Assembly (NCBI RefSeq): GCF_019649055.1
Contig: NW_026570225.1
Span: 992,001-1,056,000, forward strand
Source of the DNA: Paramacrobiotus metropolitanus
Taxonomy: Eukaryota > Tardigrada > Eutardigrada > Parachela > Macrobiotidae
DNA length: 64,000 nucleotides
Direction of reading: 5' to 3'
Below are positions 12,367-24,911 of this stretch, piece after piece. The position numbers and the translations under genes are program-made. The number at the start of each line of letters is the position of its first letter. Within the stretch, counting starts at the first letter, position 1. The notes below the pieces were generated by a model. The model was not told the origin of the DNA, did no database searches, and saw nothing but the letters and a program-made list of their open reading frames with translations.

Positions 12367-12372
12367 AATAAA
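12367..12372 (+). promoter_or_regulatory. Polyadenylation signal of RPL30
   Basis: AATAAA 30 bases after the RPL30 stop codon. Confidence 0.7.
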
Positions 12373-12794
12373 AGAAAATGAACCGGAAGAGCTCTCTCTT
12401 TCTCATGGTGCACCCTCATAACTTTTGCACGACCCATTAGAATCGTGCCAGGCGTTCGCTCCCGATGTTCTAGTGACCGCAGCAAAATTTTTAACACTGT
12501 TTAATGCTCATTTACGCAGTAAATAAAAAATAATCTGAAAGAAATAGTAGCATATCTCACCAATAAAAACAATTCTTACACAAGTACCAAGCATCGGAGA
12601 GACAGAAGCGTCCCTTAGAACTTTCGGGCTCCACAGAAACAGTTACCAAATAATTAACCTCTGCGTCCATTTTGCCCAGCAAATTGGTTTTTAACAAACA
12701 GGCATTGCGGTATTCCGTAAGGGCAGCCGAGCGAGCTTGCAAGACCAAACGTTAACTCTGACCGGAAGTGGCAATCCGGGATAGACCAAAATTA
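12373..12794. other. Convergent spacer between RPL30 and GOSR1
   Basis: 3' flanks of two convergent genes. No coding potential recognised. Confidence 0.45.
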
Positions 12795-14365
12795 TCAGAA
12801 CAAAATTACCATGATGATGAAGAGGCAGATTCCAATCACAGTGCCCAAAATTATGGCATCACGCCGTTTTCTGAAATTTATCTTCTGCATCAGTCCATTC
12901 ACCGAAGGAAACCGATCTACAAGACAGCGGAGAACGCAGGCGTCAAGACGGGTACGGATAGCTGATTAACACAACAAAGGAGGAAACAAAAATTTATTCT
13001 GCCAAAATCGATTTAGGGGTGTTATAATTTTCATTAACGCTTTTCCTTCAATTAATAGTTATTAACAAATTACGCTAAAAAAAGAATGCACGTACTTGAT
13101 ATGGCACCCAACCGGCCAACAACATTCCGTAAACTATTCCGCTGAGAGGCGAGATTTTCCTTGGTCATCACTGCAATTCTGCAACACAAGAACGCTACTG
13201 TACCAACAACTCGTTCCAGCGTTTGCAAACAGTTATCTTCTGATCGAATGGAAAAAATACTGCAACGAACTACTGTACGGACTAAGAAAAACAAATATAA
13301 ACTCCACTCTATCATCCTTTGTATAACAAAGTGGATTACGAATTTAATTTCGTGGATTACGCTGTTTCACTAATTACAGCTTGCTATACCGCAAACGTCA
13401 CACCATTAGAGTAGGATATAACTTAAATTTCCAAGCCGCTGTTAAAGCGTTCAACTGCACTTTGCTGGCAATACAATTTCACTAAACTTATACCAACATT
13501 GTTTAAAAAAAGTGTCAAAATTTCCAAAGACAGTGCTTACCCGATCTGATCTTCGACCATTTTCTCCGAACTGCAAGAGCATTCAAACTGCGTCATCAGC
13601 CAGGAACTCGTATGAAGCAATAACAAAGTAAACACTAAACAGGGCTTACTTTCGTAAATGTTCGTGCTCTTTAAGGTAAGGATCGGGCCTATTCCTACTG
13701 CTGCCCGACTGCAGCTTCAAGGGGCCAAATAATTCCTCCCTAGCCCGTAGCTGTTCAAAATTCGCCTTAGTCTTGTTGAATTCCTGCAGATAATCCTGAA
13801 GAATATCGCGATGACGCTGCAGCGTGTGCAGCAATGCTGCGCCAGGCGACGAAGAAAAGCGCTCCATACAATCGGCCATCTGATCGTTTATCCCACTCAA
13901 CTATCACAGCGCGGTCATTACGGAGCTTCCAATAATTTCGAATTACTGAAAATTGTCTCACAAGAATACCTTGGCAAGATGCGATTCGATCTCGGAAGCT
14001 AGAGCATCGAAAACGCGATTGTCATCTGTCGCATTGATAAGTGGAATGTTCTCTTCGCTGTGAAGAAACAAAGACTTCGTCAAAAGTGTAAGACTCATAT
14101 TATTTCGATACGCACGTGCATTTACCTGGGGATGCGATTGAAAGAGTCAGGGCGAGGGAAAAGATTAGAAGTGGCTGCATGCTGCGAACTCAGTTTGCTG
14201 AAACTAACCAGTTTCGAGTCGATCTCGTTCTCGAGCGTCCTGGCTTGTTTGCGAAGATCTATTGCAACGGAATTTAAAACCACTCGCCAAAGCAGCGGCT
14301 AAACTTACGAAAACCCGGATCATGGAAACCTTACCTTCCCATTTTGAGCTCGGCCACGAAGACAT
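12795..14365 (-). CDS. GOSR1: Golgi SNAP receptor complex member 1 (GS28)
   Basis: Qb-SNARE of the cis-Golgi acting in ER-Golgi and intra-Golgi fusion. Seven exons on the minus strand (14335-14365, 14126-14258, 13970-14057, 13650-13900, 13541-13570, 13096-13178, 12795-12916) join in consistent phase to 245 aa; human GOSR1 is 250. The N-terminus reads MSSWPSSKWEDLRKQARTLE, matching the family start. The most conserved stretch is LLHTLQRHRDILQDYLQEF. The SNARE helix (SEKMVEDQIG ... MTKENLASQR) is followed by NRFPSVNGLMQKINFRKRRD and a C-terminal tail anchor of about 18 hydrophobic residues. Exon 5 is a 30-bp microexon. Confidence 0.95.
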
Positions 14366-16162
14366 TGGTATCTGCTGCATTTGAAGCAGACTCGTCAAAT
14401 GCCAGATACACACACCACAGATTCAGTCAGCACAGCAGATGTTTCGTTCCTTCTGCATAAGTTCCATAAGGCACAGATACCAGTAAGACAGTAATAACTC
14501 AAAAACACAAACGAAACGAACTCAAACCGAAAATAACAATTCTGCAGACACAGAACACCTGTTAAAAATTAAGCACTTGAAAGAATTAATTTTAAATAAT
14601 ACGAAGAAGCCGTAAACTAACGGTAAGGTCGGTAAAGACTAAAGAGCAACGATGCAAGCGAATTCGCTTTTTTTTATTGTTGAATGTTGATGCGGAATAA
14701 ATTTTATACTTGACGTTCGTGGTTCCAGCGTACTGTACTTGTACAAAAGTGTACTTACAATACGCCGTACGGTACAGTAGCAATTTAACAAGAATAACGA
14801 ATGTTTTGCTACTTTCAAAAGCAATGATTTTTAACACTAGTACAATGCTACTTAGAAAAGAATTACCGTATTAAATGAAATGCTCTTTGGTTTTTTTCCC
14901 GGAAATCTGCGCCCTAAAAATGTGAAAAGATCCTAAGTTGATTGGTGTAGTACCCCCCAAAGCTGCACAGGTGATCCCGAAACGGAATAAAAATTAACGA
15001 TGACAGTGACTGCAAAAAACGATAGTAGTAGGCCAGTACAGTATGTACTATTTGTAGGTAGATAAAAGTCGTAATATTTTTGCTTGTTCCTTTTATTACT
15101 TCCTTTAACAGTAATAACTGATATCAGTTTTGTATTCTGTGTTGAAAGCTAAAGTAGATTTTTGTTTTTGGTCACCAAAATTTCTAAGTTCTGCAATTTG
15201 TCGTACGAAGATCAACTTTCGGTAATCGGTACTGTAGGTGACTTCATTCAAATTCTTTGTAAAGTTGGGAACGGCACTCAGTCGAGAAGATGACGCGATG
15301 AAAGTGGAGCCCAATTCGGCATGGTGAACTGCCGGTATGGATGTCCCGATGCCGGGAATAAGCGAATTCGAAGCAGCCACAGCAGCAGCCCGCTTAAAGC
15401 TGAAACCGGAATTAGTTTGACTGTTACGAAACGAATGCTGCAGCTATTTTGGACACTTTGCTAGAAAATAAATTAACTTAGCTTGTGAGTGGTCAAGATT
15501 TAAGTTGTTTTTTTCCAATTTTGAACGGCATGTTAACAGTACATGCTCAAAGCATTGCTGACCTATACGAGTACACTAGTGAATGCTGGGGAGGGGGTGG
15601 GGGTACAATTGGTAAGAAGGTCATGAGGTGCTAAATTTAAAAAAAAATAAATATTCAAGGTGATTAATATTTTGTTGCTCCTAGTTTAAGATTGCATCAT
15701 AGAATCGTAATGTGATGCTTAGAAGCTACTGCCCCACAGTTTGTTTTTGAATTCCTTAAGTAATATGAATAATTTGAGTCGTAACATTCAAACTTAAACG
15801 AAGCGTTCGTTCCACTTTCTTTTGTGAAGAGTGCTGTCACTATCCGTGTATAGCGTGTTGTGAAAATAAATCCATGAATAAGTTGCTAAAAGCAACTTTG
15901 ATGTCTAAAAATTATATAACTGACTTATGCGTTCATAAAACAGACATTTATTGCTATTATCACTGGATACACAATGGTACGAGTAATATGTACTGTATCT
16001 GTATGCTATATGGTCACGAAGGTACAATCAACAATGTATAGACAGATACTATGAAATGGCCGATCCGTTCAGCAGTAATTGTAGTATGATACGTAGTAAT
16101 TGACAATTTGTCATATAGATCTTAGAAAGTAAAGAAACCAATATAAGATAACCAGAGATCAG
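14366..16162. other. Intergenic region with one possible exon
   Basis: Mostly AT-rich and non-coding. On the minus strand a 91-aa open frame at 15105-15380 follows an acceptor-like TTTCAG and begins with an Ala-rich segment (FKRAAAVAAS). I cannot link it to any neighbour, and its second half looks random. It may be a stray exon or chance. Confidence 0.3.
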
Positions 16163-16459
16163 CTAACAGTGGTGGTGGTGGTGATGGCCGTGATGATGCC
16201 CATGGAGCAAATCGTGTACAATCCCGTGATGACCATGATCGTGGTGATCGTAAACCACGTGGTGTGTCGGGGGCGGACAATAGGGCACGTGTGTTGTGTA
16301 CACTGCTCCCGGTGGTGGGGGCGGGCCGTACACGGGAGGCGGATAGTACCCGGGCGGCGGAGGCACCGTCGAGCCAGCCGGATATCCGGGAGGGACGTAG
16401 GGAGGCGGCGGGGGATAGTTCGGGTTATAATTCGGGTTATAAGGAGGTTGCCAAGACAT
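16163..16459 (-). CDS. Small Pro/Tyr-rich protein with poly-His tail
   Basis: 98 aa from ATG at 16459, beginning MSWQPPYNPNYNPNYPPPPP. Residues 1-60 are repeats of Tyr and Pro with Gly (PPGYPAG, PPPGYYPPPVYG). The last ~40 residues alternate His with Asp and Gly (YDHHDHGHHG, HHHGHHHHHHC), a likely divalent-metal-binding tail. The frame remains open upstream to 16546, but the start beginning MSWQ resembles the PAW protein start and is preferred. The overall plan resembles the GYPP-plus-His proteins (GPRP type) known mostly from plants. No signal peptide or membrane segment is seen. Function unknown; real coding status is likely from its coherent composition. Confidence 0.65.
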   Translation of the reverse strand: MSWQPPYNPNYNPNYPPPPPYVPPGYPAGSTVPPPPGYYPPPVYGPPPPPGAVYTTHVPYCPPPTHHVVYDHHDHGHHGIVHDLLHGHHHGHHHHHHC

Positions 16460-18387
16460 AGTGGTGACAGCTGCTAGCGCGGCCGCGGTATGTGAATGTA
16501 GCGATAAACCGTAACAAAAACTCTTAGGAGTAATGCTGTCCAACAATCTTTATTTTTGTGGCAGTTGTATTATAATTTAGAAAATGTAGCGTAAATGAAA
16601 TTTCCACCGACTAACACAAGTGATGTTATAGTACGAATACTTATAGAAGTATTTGAAAATGCTGCTGCTCTGACCGAAAACGCTGACTTGCTTGTGTCAC
16701 TTACACGCTAATCATGACTAGGAAGTCCCCACTTTCGCGCAATTGGTGGAATGTCGATTAAACCGTAGCTATGATTACGAATCCCGTTATCGTATACCGT
16801 TCTTCGCAAACCGTCTGTTGTTTGCATGACATCATTCGATCAGCATCAGAATTAAATGTTTCGTCTGCATGTCGGTCTGCATGTCGATGCATGCATGATC
16901 ATTTTCTGTCCACAACTAAAGCAATAAACGACATAATAAAATAAATAAGTGTCGTCGTAGCTTTTTACTGGATATTTACATGTATATTACAGTAGATACC
17001 CTCTGCATTTTCCTGCTCGATCGTAGTAGTAACGTCATGATCATCTCACCCAACTAGTATGAAAAAGAATAATACATGCACGATAGGACAACGATCCAAA
17101 ATTTAGTTTCAAAATCGAACGACAAGATATAGAAGTACTCGTATAGTTTATGTATAATCCGCTTCACACATTTCCAAATATTTTCTGTACTGTTTTTTCC
17201 AACAGCTGTTCACTTTTCCGAATTTTTTTCTCTACATGTCAAAACACATATATAGATATTACAATACCCACTCATGATGGAATATGTCAATTATCATGGA
17301 ATTACTAGATATTTTACATATGATTTCTTTTTCATCATTGGGCTAAGTTACCGGCAAACGATTACAATTATTATTTTGTTATTGTACTCTGTATGCCTGC
17401 AGCTTAAAACTAGCGTGCAGAGTTCAAAGGTCATCGCATAAACGAGCCGTACTTGTACTCCTTATTAAAGTTTAATATCAGAGTCCCATGATGCGTGATA
17501 TATACATTGTCACAGGGATGTTATTGCACAAAATTAAGTTGTATACTCTGCTAAATTACGTGATTATTATGAATTAGGGAAAATAATTTAAACGTATTTA
17601 GTTTTATTAGTTTATAAAAGCCAGTGCATTACTCAAGGGAATATACCCTGTATTACGTATTTTTATCCTATATAATACATATTTTTTTGTATGTAATAAT
17701 ACAGTATTGCCCCTTAATTGGATACGGCTTTGAAAAAGCATTCAAATTACAGTTTCAATTATTTCTGCTGTATCAAGAGACAAATACGTACGTACAAGAG
17801 CATGTGATGCAGGTATAACCGTATAAGTAATAAGTACATCACTATCTTAAACAGAAATAATAAAACGCGCGTAAAATCCTGCTTGGGTCATAATAACAGA
17901 AAATAAAAAATAATACCATTACAATTTTGCAGTGTTACGCTTGGTACTTTGTATATCCTTTATAGCGTAGGTGAACTATAGCTGATTCTTCTCGAATCGT
18001 TTGTCTGTGTTTGAATAAGTTTCACAGTTGTGCCATTATGGTAAGTAACTGTGTTCTGTGAACTGTGTTCTGTGTTGAACTGTGTTCTGTGCTTTGGCTT
18101 TCGTGTACAGTATAGGTACAAATAGGCAATACTATGATTGTATATTATAGGCTGTGTGTACAGTATGTACATACAGTACGGGCATCTTGCAGATGGCATG
18201 TAAACGTTGGAATAACGGCTGACCGTTGAGCATCATTTGCCATTTGCCATTTGCCAATAATAAAACTAATAACTAATAACACAGTAATAAATATATCTAC
18301 CCCATTCGCAAATTCTGAAATTCGGGTTTCGTCATAGTCCCACAACAGATTGCTAGCGCTACGATTTCGCCGTTCATCAATAAGTAA
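16460..18387. other. AT-rich intergenic region
   Basis: No gene recognised. Holds short tandem repeats near 18047-18091 and a triple CATTTGC repeat near 18234-18255. ATG followed directly by GTAAGT at about 18039 could be a start exon of the next gene, but this is speculative. Confidence 0.35.
18047..18091. repeat. Short tandem repeat, unit about 15 bp
   Basis: Three imperfect copies of AACTGTGTTCTGTG in a row. Confidence 0.8.
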
Positions 18388-21216
18388 TCGATATTATTGC
18401 GACTAAGTGCGGGACATCGTCCGGACAGCAGCGGTCTAGGATCGTCTTCGTTGCTCCATAACTCCGGAGGAACGAACGAAATCGAATCTATTTGGCCTGT
18501 GAACCTGGATAAACTTCATTTTCCAGAAATATCTGCGGCAGTATTGATAGGATTGTGCAGAAAGTCGAGAAGACGTAGTAAGTTTTTGACTCTTGGTATT
18601 GTCACATTACATGGCGGTTTACCACGATACATACAGTACTTATAGTTCTAATGTTAACGATAATGCTGCGAGTTAGGTTACTAAAAACTTTTTGGCAAGA
18701 TAGCACTAAATCTGTACTTCTATACTATTAATGCTTATATGTGCACGCTACAGCTAACTGTATTATGCTATTAAATATTTCAGTACTTCTGACTGGCCGT
18801 GAACTATCTGATACTCCACAGTGTTTTTGTCAAATACCTATAACAAAATTTTGTGGACTGATAGTTGTATATATTTTCATTTCACAAACCGTTGCTAGCA
18901 GTGCACGAGTTTACATAATTATGGCAACTGCAAAAGTTGTAAGTTTCGAGTACGAGATATGAACCACTCTTTTCACACTCTTTTCATATGAATGCAGATT
19001 CTGAAATGGTGAAAAGTGCCCTGTTGAGGCTGATTGGCCGACATAATGACAGCAACATTCCGTATGGCACCCAAGCGGAGTCACCGAACTGTACTCCAAT
19101 AAAATTTACTCCAATTGAAGTGGATCCCGAAAGAGTTCCACTTGCGCGGAACAAAAACCTTCCACAACGGAGCAATACTTCCGCTGGATTTGTTCAGGTA
19201 ATTATTAATTAGCGATTGCTATTAATGCCTTAATCTTTTAAATTTTGTGAGGGAAGATAATACAACTGCGACAGAAAAGTACAGATAGTTTTAAGTAAAA
19301 GCGCACGTGCTAATACTGCTAAAACGCAAAGCAGGTTACGCAAGCTCAATGTATTTTCATACTTAAGAGCGGCTGATGCTTATACTATAAAAAACTTAGT
19401 AGAACTTCGACAAAACATATCGAAAAATGTTTGTCATCAATTTCACGTTGATTTGCTAACCATACTTCTAGTGCTTTATCAAACGTCCACTGTTTGGCGA
19501 CCTTTTCTGTAGGGACAATAGAATGGTCGAAGCGCGGCAATATGTCATTGTACGAGTACTTTGAAGTATAAAAACAAATTGGATGTTTTATTAATTGATG
19601 CAGCATCAGTTTATAAAGGATCTAATTTTGTATGCAAAGTGTGCGGTTGTGTGTGTACAAAGTAATTATTTAATCTTATTTAATCTAATTATTTACAGTA
19701 ATCTTATTTAATCTAATGCAGGCTGGAGGTGTGAATTATACATAACTTGTAAATGCTAATATATATAATATTACTAAACCTTAATTAAGGTTTAGTAATA
19801 TTATGATGCTAATTACACAGCGAAAATAAGACGCTGATAAACAAAACAACTGCTAAATATTCACCGTATTTTATCAGTTAGGTCCTTCCGCGGCACCCCG
19901 CTATAAAACTCTCCTTGAAATTTTCGCAGTACTGCCCCTTAAAACTTTTTTCCCCCCGGAAAACCCGAAAATCATCAAAAACTCCAAAGCCCTTACCCTT
20001 TTCCATTCATAACCCATACAAAAAAGTAGCAGTGTTAGGACATTAGTTATTGAAAAACGAAACTTACTTAAAATTTATGTAGCTTAGTTTGGAATCGCAA
20101 CGAATGTAGAAGTACTGTTGATGATAGTACTTACACTGTACCCTACGATATTACACTGTTATTTCGTGCAGTTGAACAATTATAATTAGTGCATTGTAAA
20201 AAGTATTGTTTGCAGAGAGTACGGAATTCTTTTCGGTTCAAAAAGAGGTTAGCCCGCGATTACGGACTGATGGAAAACCAACCATCGCCGATTAGGCAGC
20301 AGTTTTCTTTGGCCGATGGAACATGTCAAGAATCGATGCAATCCCAAAATCACGAATCTCCCGTAACTTCCTTGGCATCCGATCCATTAATTCAATTAAT
20401 AAGCTGGTACTACCCTTGAAATTTGTTTTTTTGCAAGCTTTATAAATTACCTTCGTCACTCGTCATATATAGAATAAACCTATCGGGATATAGTCGGGTT
20501 AAGGTATTCTACAGTAAAATCTGCAAGACTTATGCGGTGGAACTGTGTATTGTGCTTAGACGATAACACTAAAGCAATACGATTATCACATATATATACA
20601 GTACGAGTATATAAATATATTAAAGTACTATTCACATGTACATACTATTACTGGATTTCCAAAGCTATTGAATACTTTACTTCACGGAAAGCAAAGCTCA
20701 TATCGTGCATGAATCAGATAAAGATTTTTCATTATTCCATACAGAACTTTTAAAAGTAATGCGTAAACTGCAAACTGGTACATGCGGCCACAGAATGCAT
20801 GCGACTGCAATAAGTGGATTAATTTCAGTGAAGAGTCCGGATTGTCCGACAAGGAAACATCCACCAGTAACCGGGAGAATACTCCTTGCTCCGAGCCGCT
20901 CATCTCCTTTGATCATTCGCCAGACGGAGGTCCCATTCGAGACACTTCCACTGACCTGCTCCTGTGCGTATGAGGAAACTTAAGAAGGAAATACATATCT
21001 AACCGAGAGTAATTGTATTTATGCGTCAATGCGTTATTTACATAATCGTATGTTTAATTTCTGTCTTTCTGTCCGGCCGCGCTATTCCACCGATGTGTCT
21101 GATAAGTAATGACTGATTGATGCAGGGATGCTTACTTTAAAACTCCGGACGGAATGCGCAAATATCATCGCCGATCGAAAGTGCTTCTCAGTTTTCGGGA
21201 TGATTATTTGATATGA
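18388..21216 (+). CDS. Unrecognised Ser-rich multi-exon protein (5' end uncertain)
   Basis: Five exons connect in phase: about 18388-18577, 18998-19197, 20216-20406, 20829-20963 and 21126-21216, ending in TGA. The first listed exon has no ATG and follows an in-frame stop, so at least one upstream exon is missing from this model. Recognisable stretches are ESIWPVNLDKLHFPEISAAV, NSEMVKSALLRLIGRH, RVRNSFRFKKRLARDYGL, a Ser/Glu-rich middle and a basic C-terminus (TPDGMRKYHRRSKVLLSFRD). Much of the chain looks disordered, apart from a hydrophobic segment in exon 1 and basic patches. I do not recognise a family. Exons 4-5 use a GTGCGT donor chosen because only it keeps both frames open. Confidence 0.55.
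19765..19804. repeat. Perfect 40-bp palindrome inside an intron
   Basis: The two 20-base arms are exact reverse complements with no spacer, centred on TTAATTAA at 19781-19788. Confidence 0.9.
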
Positions 21217-22136
21217 AGGGCAACTGAATGCTGAACCGTTGCACAAACCTACATCGTCTCATAATGGATTACCAAAGCTGCACGTTCATGATAGTTTGCT
21301 GGCAATTCTTTTCAAGTGAACCTAAGCCGACGGCTTTTGTTACAATTATAATCGGCTGACATAATGCCACATTTCCTTCCGACGATTTGTGCATTAAATT
21401 TTGTCTGACTCCACTGACTGAATTTTGTACGAGTACTCGTATATATTATCGTACATGATTATCATTTTTCTGTTAGTATATCGTAACCAGGTTAGGCATT
21501 CTGTTTATCTTTTTAATTTACTTTTTTTGTACTTACTGGACAAGGTTCGGACAATATGCTGTGTAATTGCGGCTGAAGTCAGGTTCATGTATAAACAGCT
21601 TTACCAAACAATTCTTTCAAACAGCATTCGGAATGCATTACATTAATTGCAGTCTTTCATCAACATACTTAGCTCTTAATTTGCAAAACGTTTTCAACGT
21701 GCCAAGCATACTTGCTTTAGAAAGCAAGTAAAACAACGTCAAAAGCAAAACACTGGGACAACCGTGACATGCGACAGCCTCGCTCTGAAGATAAAATACA
21801 ACAAATCAGAACGAAAGCAGTGTTATACTGAAGTATATTGCCAGAATAAACCGGAAACAGAAACCGACATTGAGTATAATACTTCACACAAAAAGATTCA
21901 CAAAATCCACAACAACCCAATACAGCAGCGGAAGTTTTTTATGGATCATACGACCATGAACCGCCACTGATTTTTTTGTATTAAGCTATTATCTCATAAA
22001 TGCCACAAAATATTTCGTCCCAAACGGCCCAATAAACGGGCCAGGTTTTGATTATTGTTATTGTGGTTCAATAAAAGTAAAGAGAGCCAGTTCAACTGCT
22101 TGATGACCGGGCCGGAAAGTTGGAAAACGCTGGGCT
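21217..22136. other. Convergent intergenic region
   Basis: No gene recognised. An ORF at 21764-21970 has no family resemblance. Confidence 0.4.
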
Positions 22137-24911
22137 TTAATTGATCCGGTTTTGGATGCCTTTCGTCATTGAGTACTCATAAACAACGTGCTTGCCCAGT
22201 GTGTTGCCAAAATTCGTATCCTTGTCTTTTCTTATTGCGTACACGATTTTGCCACGTTTCTCCAAGGGATCAATCTTGTCGATCAACGAAACATGGCCTA
22301 CGACGGATTGTAAACTTTGCTTTAGCAATGTAAAACATAATGGCGACGCAAAAATATACCAAGACAAGCCAACTGGATACAGTAAATTAAGATTTTTATG
22401 ATACAATGCAGTTAGCTGTTTATTAACTATTTCAAATTTAAAACATTATACGGAAGGCGAATTATGCACTCTGCCACTATTTCCACAAAGCCTACTCTAA
22501 TGCTGGTTCGAAAAACACAGAAAATTTGAAACATATTTCGAAACATTCCCTATACTTAAAGCCCAAAAAACAGTAAAAAATTGTGGGGAGCACATATGCT
22601 CTTAAAATTTATTAAATCACCGGTAGAGATAGTAACAATTGTAGTCCACAATAGGAATTAGTAAAATTGTGAGCTGCATATGAATTAGAAATACAGTTAC
22701 ATTCAAACGTACCGGCAATTACTAACACATATGGAAATAAATGTGTCCTTTGACTTTGCGTATCGATAAATTTATCAACTTCTCTGTAGATATCATCTTC
22801 CACGGAATTCTTGCTGTCGGCATTCTCAACCAGTTGCACTTTGTTGAAGTTCACCTTCAAGAAAAAATTCACAACTTACTCCAGCGGACTGGAAACAAAC
22901 ACTATGCTCCGTCATAACGCTCCAGCAGCACACAGGGCATTTAAACAGCATTAAAAATCAATAAGAGAACTGTAAACTACACCCAATACAACTCCCTCCC
23001 ACTTCCGGTTGGATAGCACTTAAATAGAGAAAAAATAATCACAGTGATGGTCGTCGGGGACTCGGTCTTTTACTAGGCACCATTCACACGAGTATACATA
23101 GAACAGTTTCCAGTTGATTTACGAGTTAGCCGTGTGAAATCCCTGTGGAGCGGGACACTAGAGCAATTTACGGTCAATTTACTGTACATTACATCATAAG
23201 CCACCAGCTCCTGATAGATCTCGTTGGGAATATGCGATGCATGATGATAGGAAGCGAAGATTTCAAAGACTTCCACGCCGGTGTCCTGTTCGACGCGTGT
23301 CTGGATAGTACGCATGATTTCCGCCATGTAATCCCGACCACCGATGGCGCAATTCTCCAGATCCCAAAATACTCGCGCTGGACGGCCCAGAATCACTATA
23401 TAACAGCATAAAAATATGTTACATCAACTTACATGCACATGCTTAGGCGGCGTCACTTATCAGGGGAATTTATTGCTATCCCAATAAATTTTGCTTAAGT
23501 ACAGTTTAGCCTAATCCAGTAGATTTTTATGTGCTTCCACGATCGCTGTTAAAATGGCCATTTATATTTTTACGACTACAGATGCGCTAATGTTGTCAAA
23601 TCGTAACACTTTCCATTCTGATTTCATAATGCAGAATTTGTATTGTACTACAAAATAACTTGTATTTGTACTATGGTACTACCATAATATTATAGGACAC
23701 AGATCACAATTTTTTACTTTATGGTGGATGCAAAATTTCCTGCAGATCATAGCGGAATTAAATTTCGAATATCTTGCAGTCAACCATGTTCAGTGCATTT
23801 TTCAAATTGCTGTACGTATTAGTATTAACACAGTAAACGCATCGTTAAGTTTCTGGTGAAAACGAAATTCAAAAGTAGTATTCAAGACACTCGATATTTA
23901 CTAAATATTTACTAATTACTAGTAATATCGACAGTCTGGTTACTTCAGCGGAGGAAATATGCGATATACACAGATTCGTTCGGTTGCAAACTGAACATGT
24001 GAAACGAAAATGCGAAAGTTTCGCAGCCGTTAGAGAGTGAATTTCGCCTCAACAAGCAAATAGTCTAGAAAATATGTGACAAAAAGCGCCAAAAGCAACT
24101 TTCCAGATGCACACGTATTATGTACTTATCTGTATCTAGTATGTACATTAATGAACCATATCTTGGATATTCGACACGTGCAACAAATTCAAAAGACATC
24201 ACTAATCGCTATTAACACTAACATCCGCCCTTGAACGCCGATACCTTTTGTTAAAAAGCCCCACAAATAAAAACGCACAACAACGAACACTTAAGCGTAA
24301 CAATTAACAATGCCGTGCCTTTTGAATAGCTATTCCTGTTAACCACAACAGAAATGGAAACTGGTTCTAATCTACCGAAATACTGACTTGCGAATTGCAG
24401 CTGCTGTTTACCCCACAATCCACACAAGAAGCATTTATTTGTCTTCCAGATACCAGCCCAAAGAAAGTATGCAAGACATTTAAAAAGCGTGCTAATTGCA
24501 TTCTAAGCGTCATGGGATCCCTTACGTTAGTTACGTAAACCATAGCACTTCCATATCAGTTCAATCAGTGCACGCGTAGCGCCTGTGTTTATTTTCCCTG
24601 CTAATTAATTGCGCTCGACATTTGTGCGCCTTACCTCGACGTTGCGGGGGATAATATTGATACTCGGAGTCATTGGAAACGGAGGGTCTTCGTGTCGACA
24701 TGATAGCGGAGACGGACTTGCGATGACCAGGAATACCAGCGGGAGGACTGGATGCGGAGAAGCCAGACGAATAATGATCGATTGACATGCTGCCGTGCAG
24801 TGCAGCACTGTTGGGACCGCCGCCGCTGCCACCGCGTGAGAAACGTGAAGCCCTGGCACTGGCGGCCGACGATGCGCCAGGCACACTGACTGATGATGTT
24901 AGATCGGCCAT
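22137..24911 (-). CDS. NYN (PIN-like) domain protein
   Basis: Four exons on the minus strand (24635-24911, 23193-23395, 22713-22854, 22137-22297) join in phase to 260 aa. Residues 1-92 are a Ser/Gly/Ala-rich, probably disordered head (start MADLTSSVSVPG). The NYN domain begins at about residue 98: ARVFWDLENCAIGGRDY carries the Asp (about 104) and Asn (about 107) typical of NYN/MARF1-type RNase folds, then VEVFEIFASYHHAS, then an acidic helix (SVEDDIYREVDKFID), then the strand YVLVIAGG. In the family the last strand is usually followed by SxDxDF; here it reads AGGHVSLID, so one acidic active-site residue may be lost. An RNA-binding or RNase role is inferred. Intron 1 is about 1.2 kb. Confidence 0.75.

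Noticed and set aside
15105-15380. 91-aa minus-strand ORF as an independent gene
   Set aside because: Only the first ~45 residues look coding; there is no start in good context and no partner exon. Kept only as a possible exon within the intergenic note.
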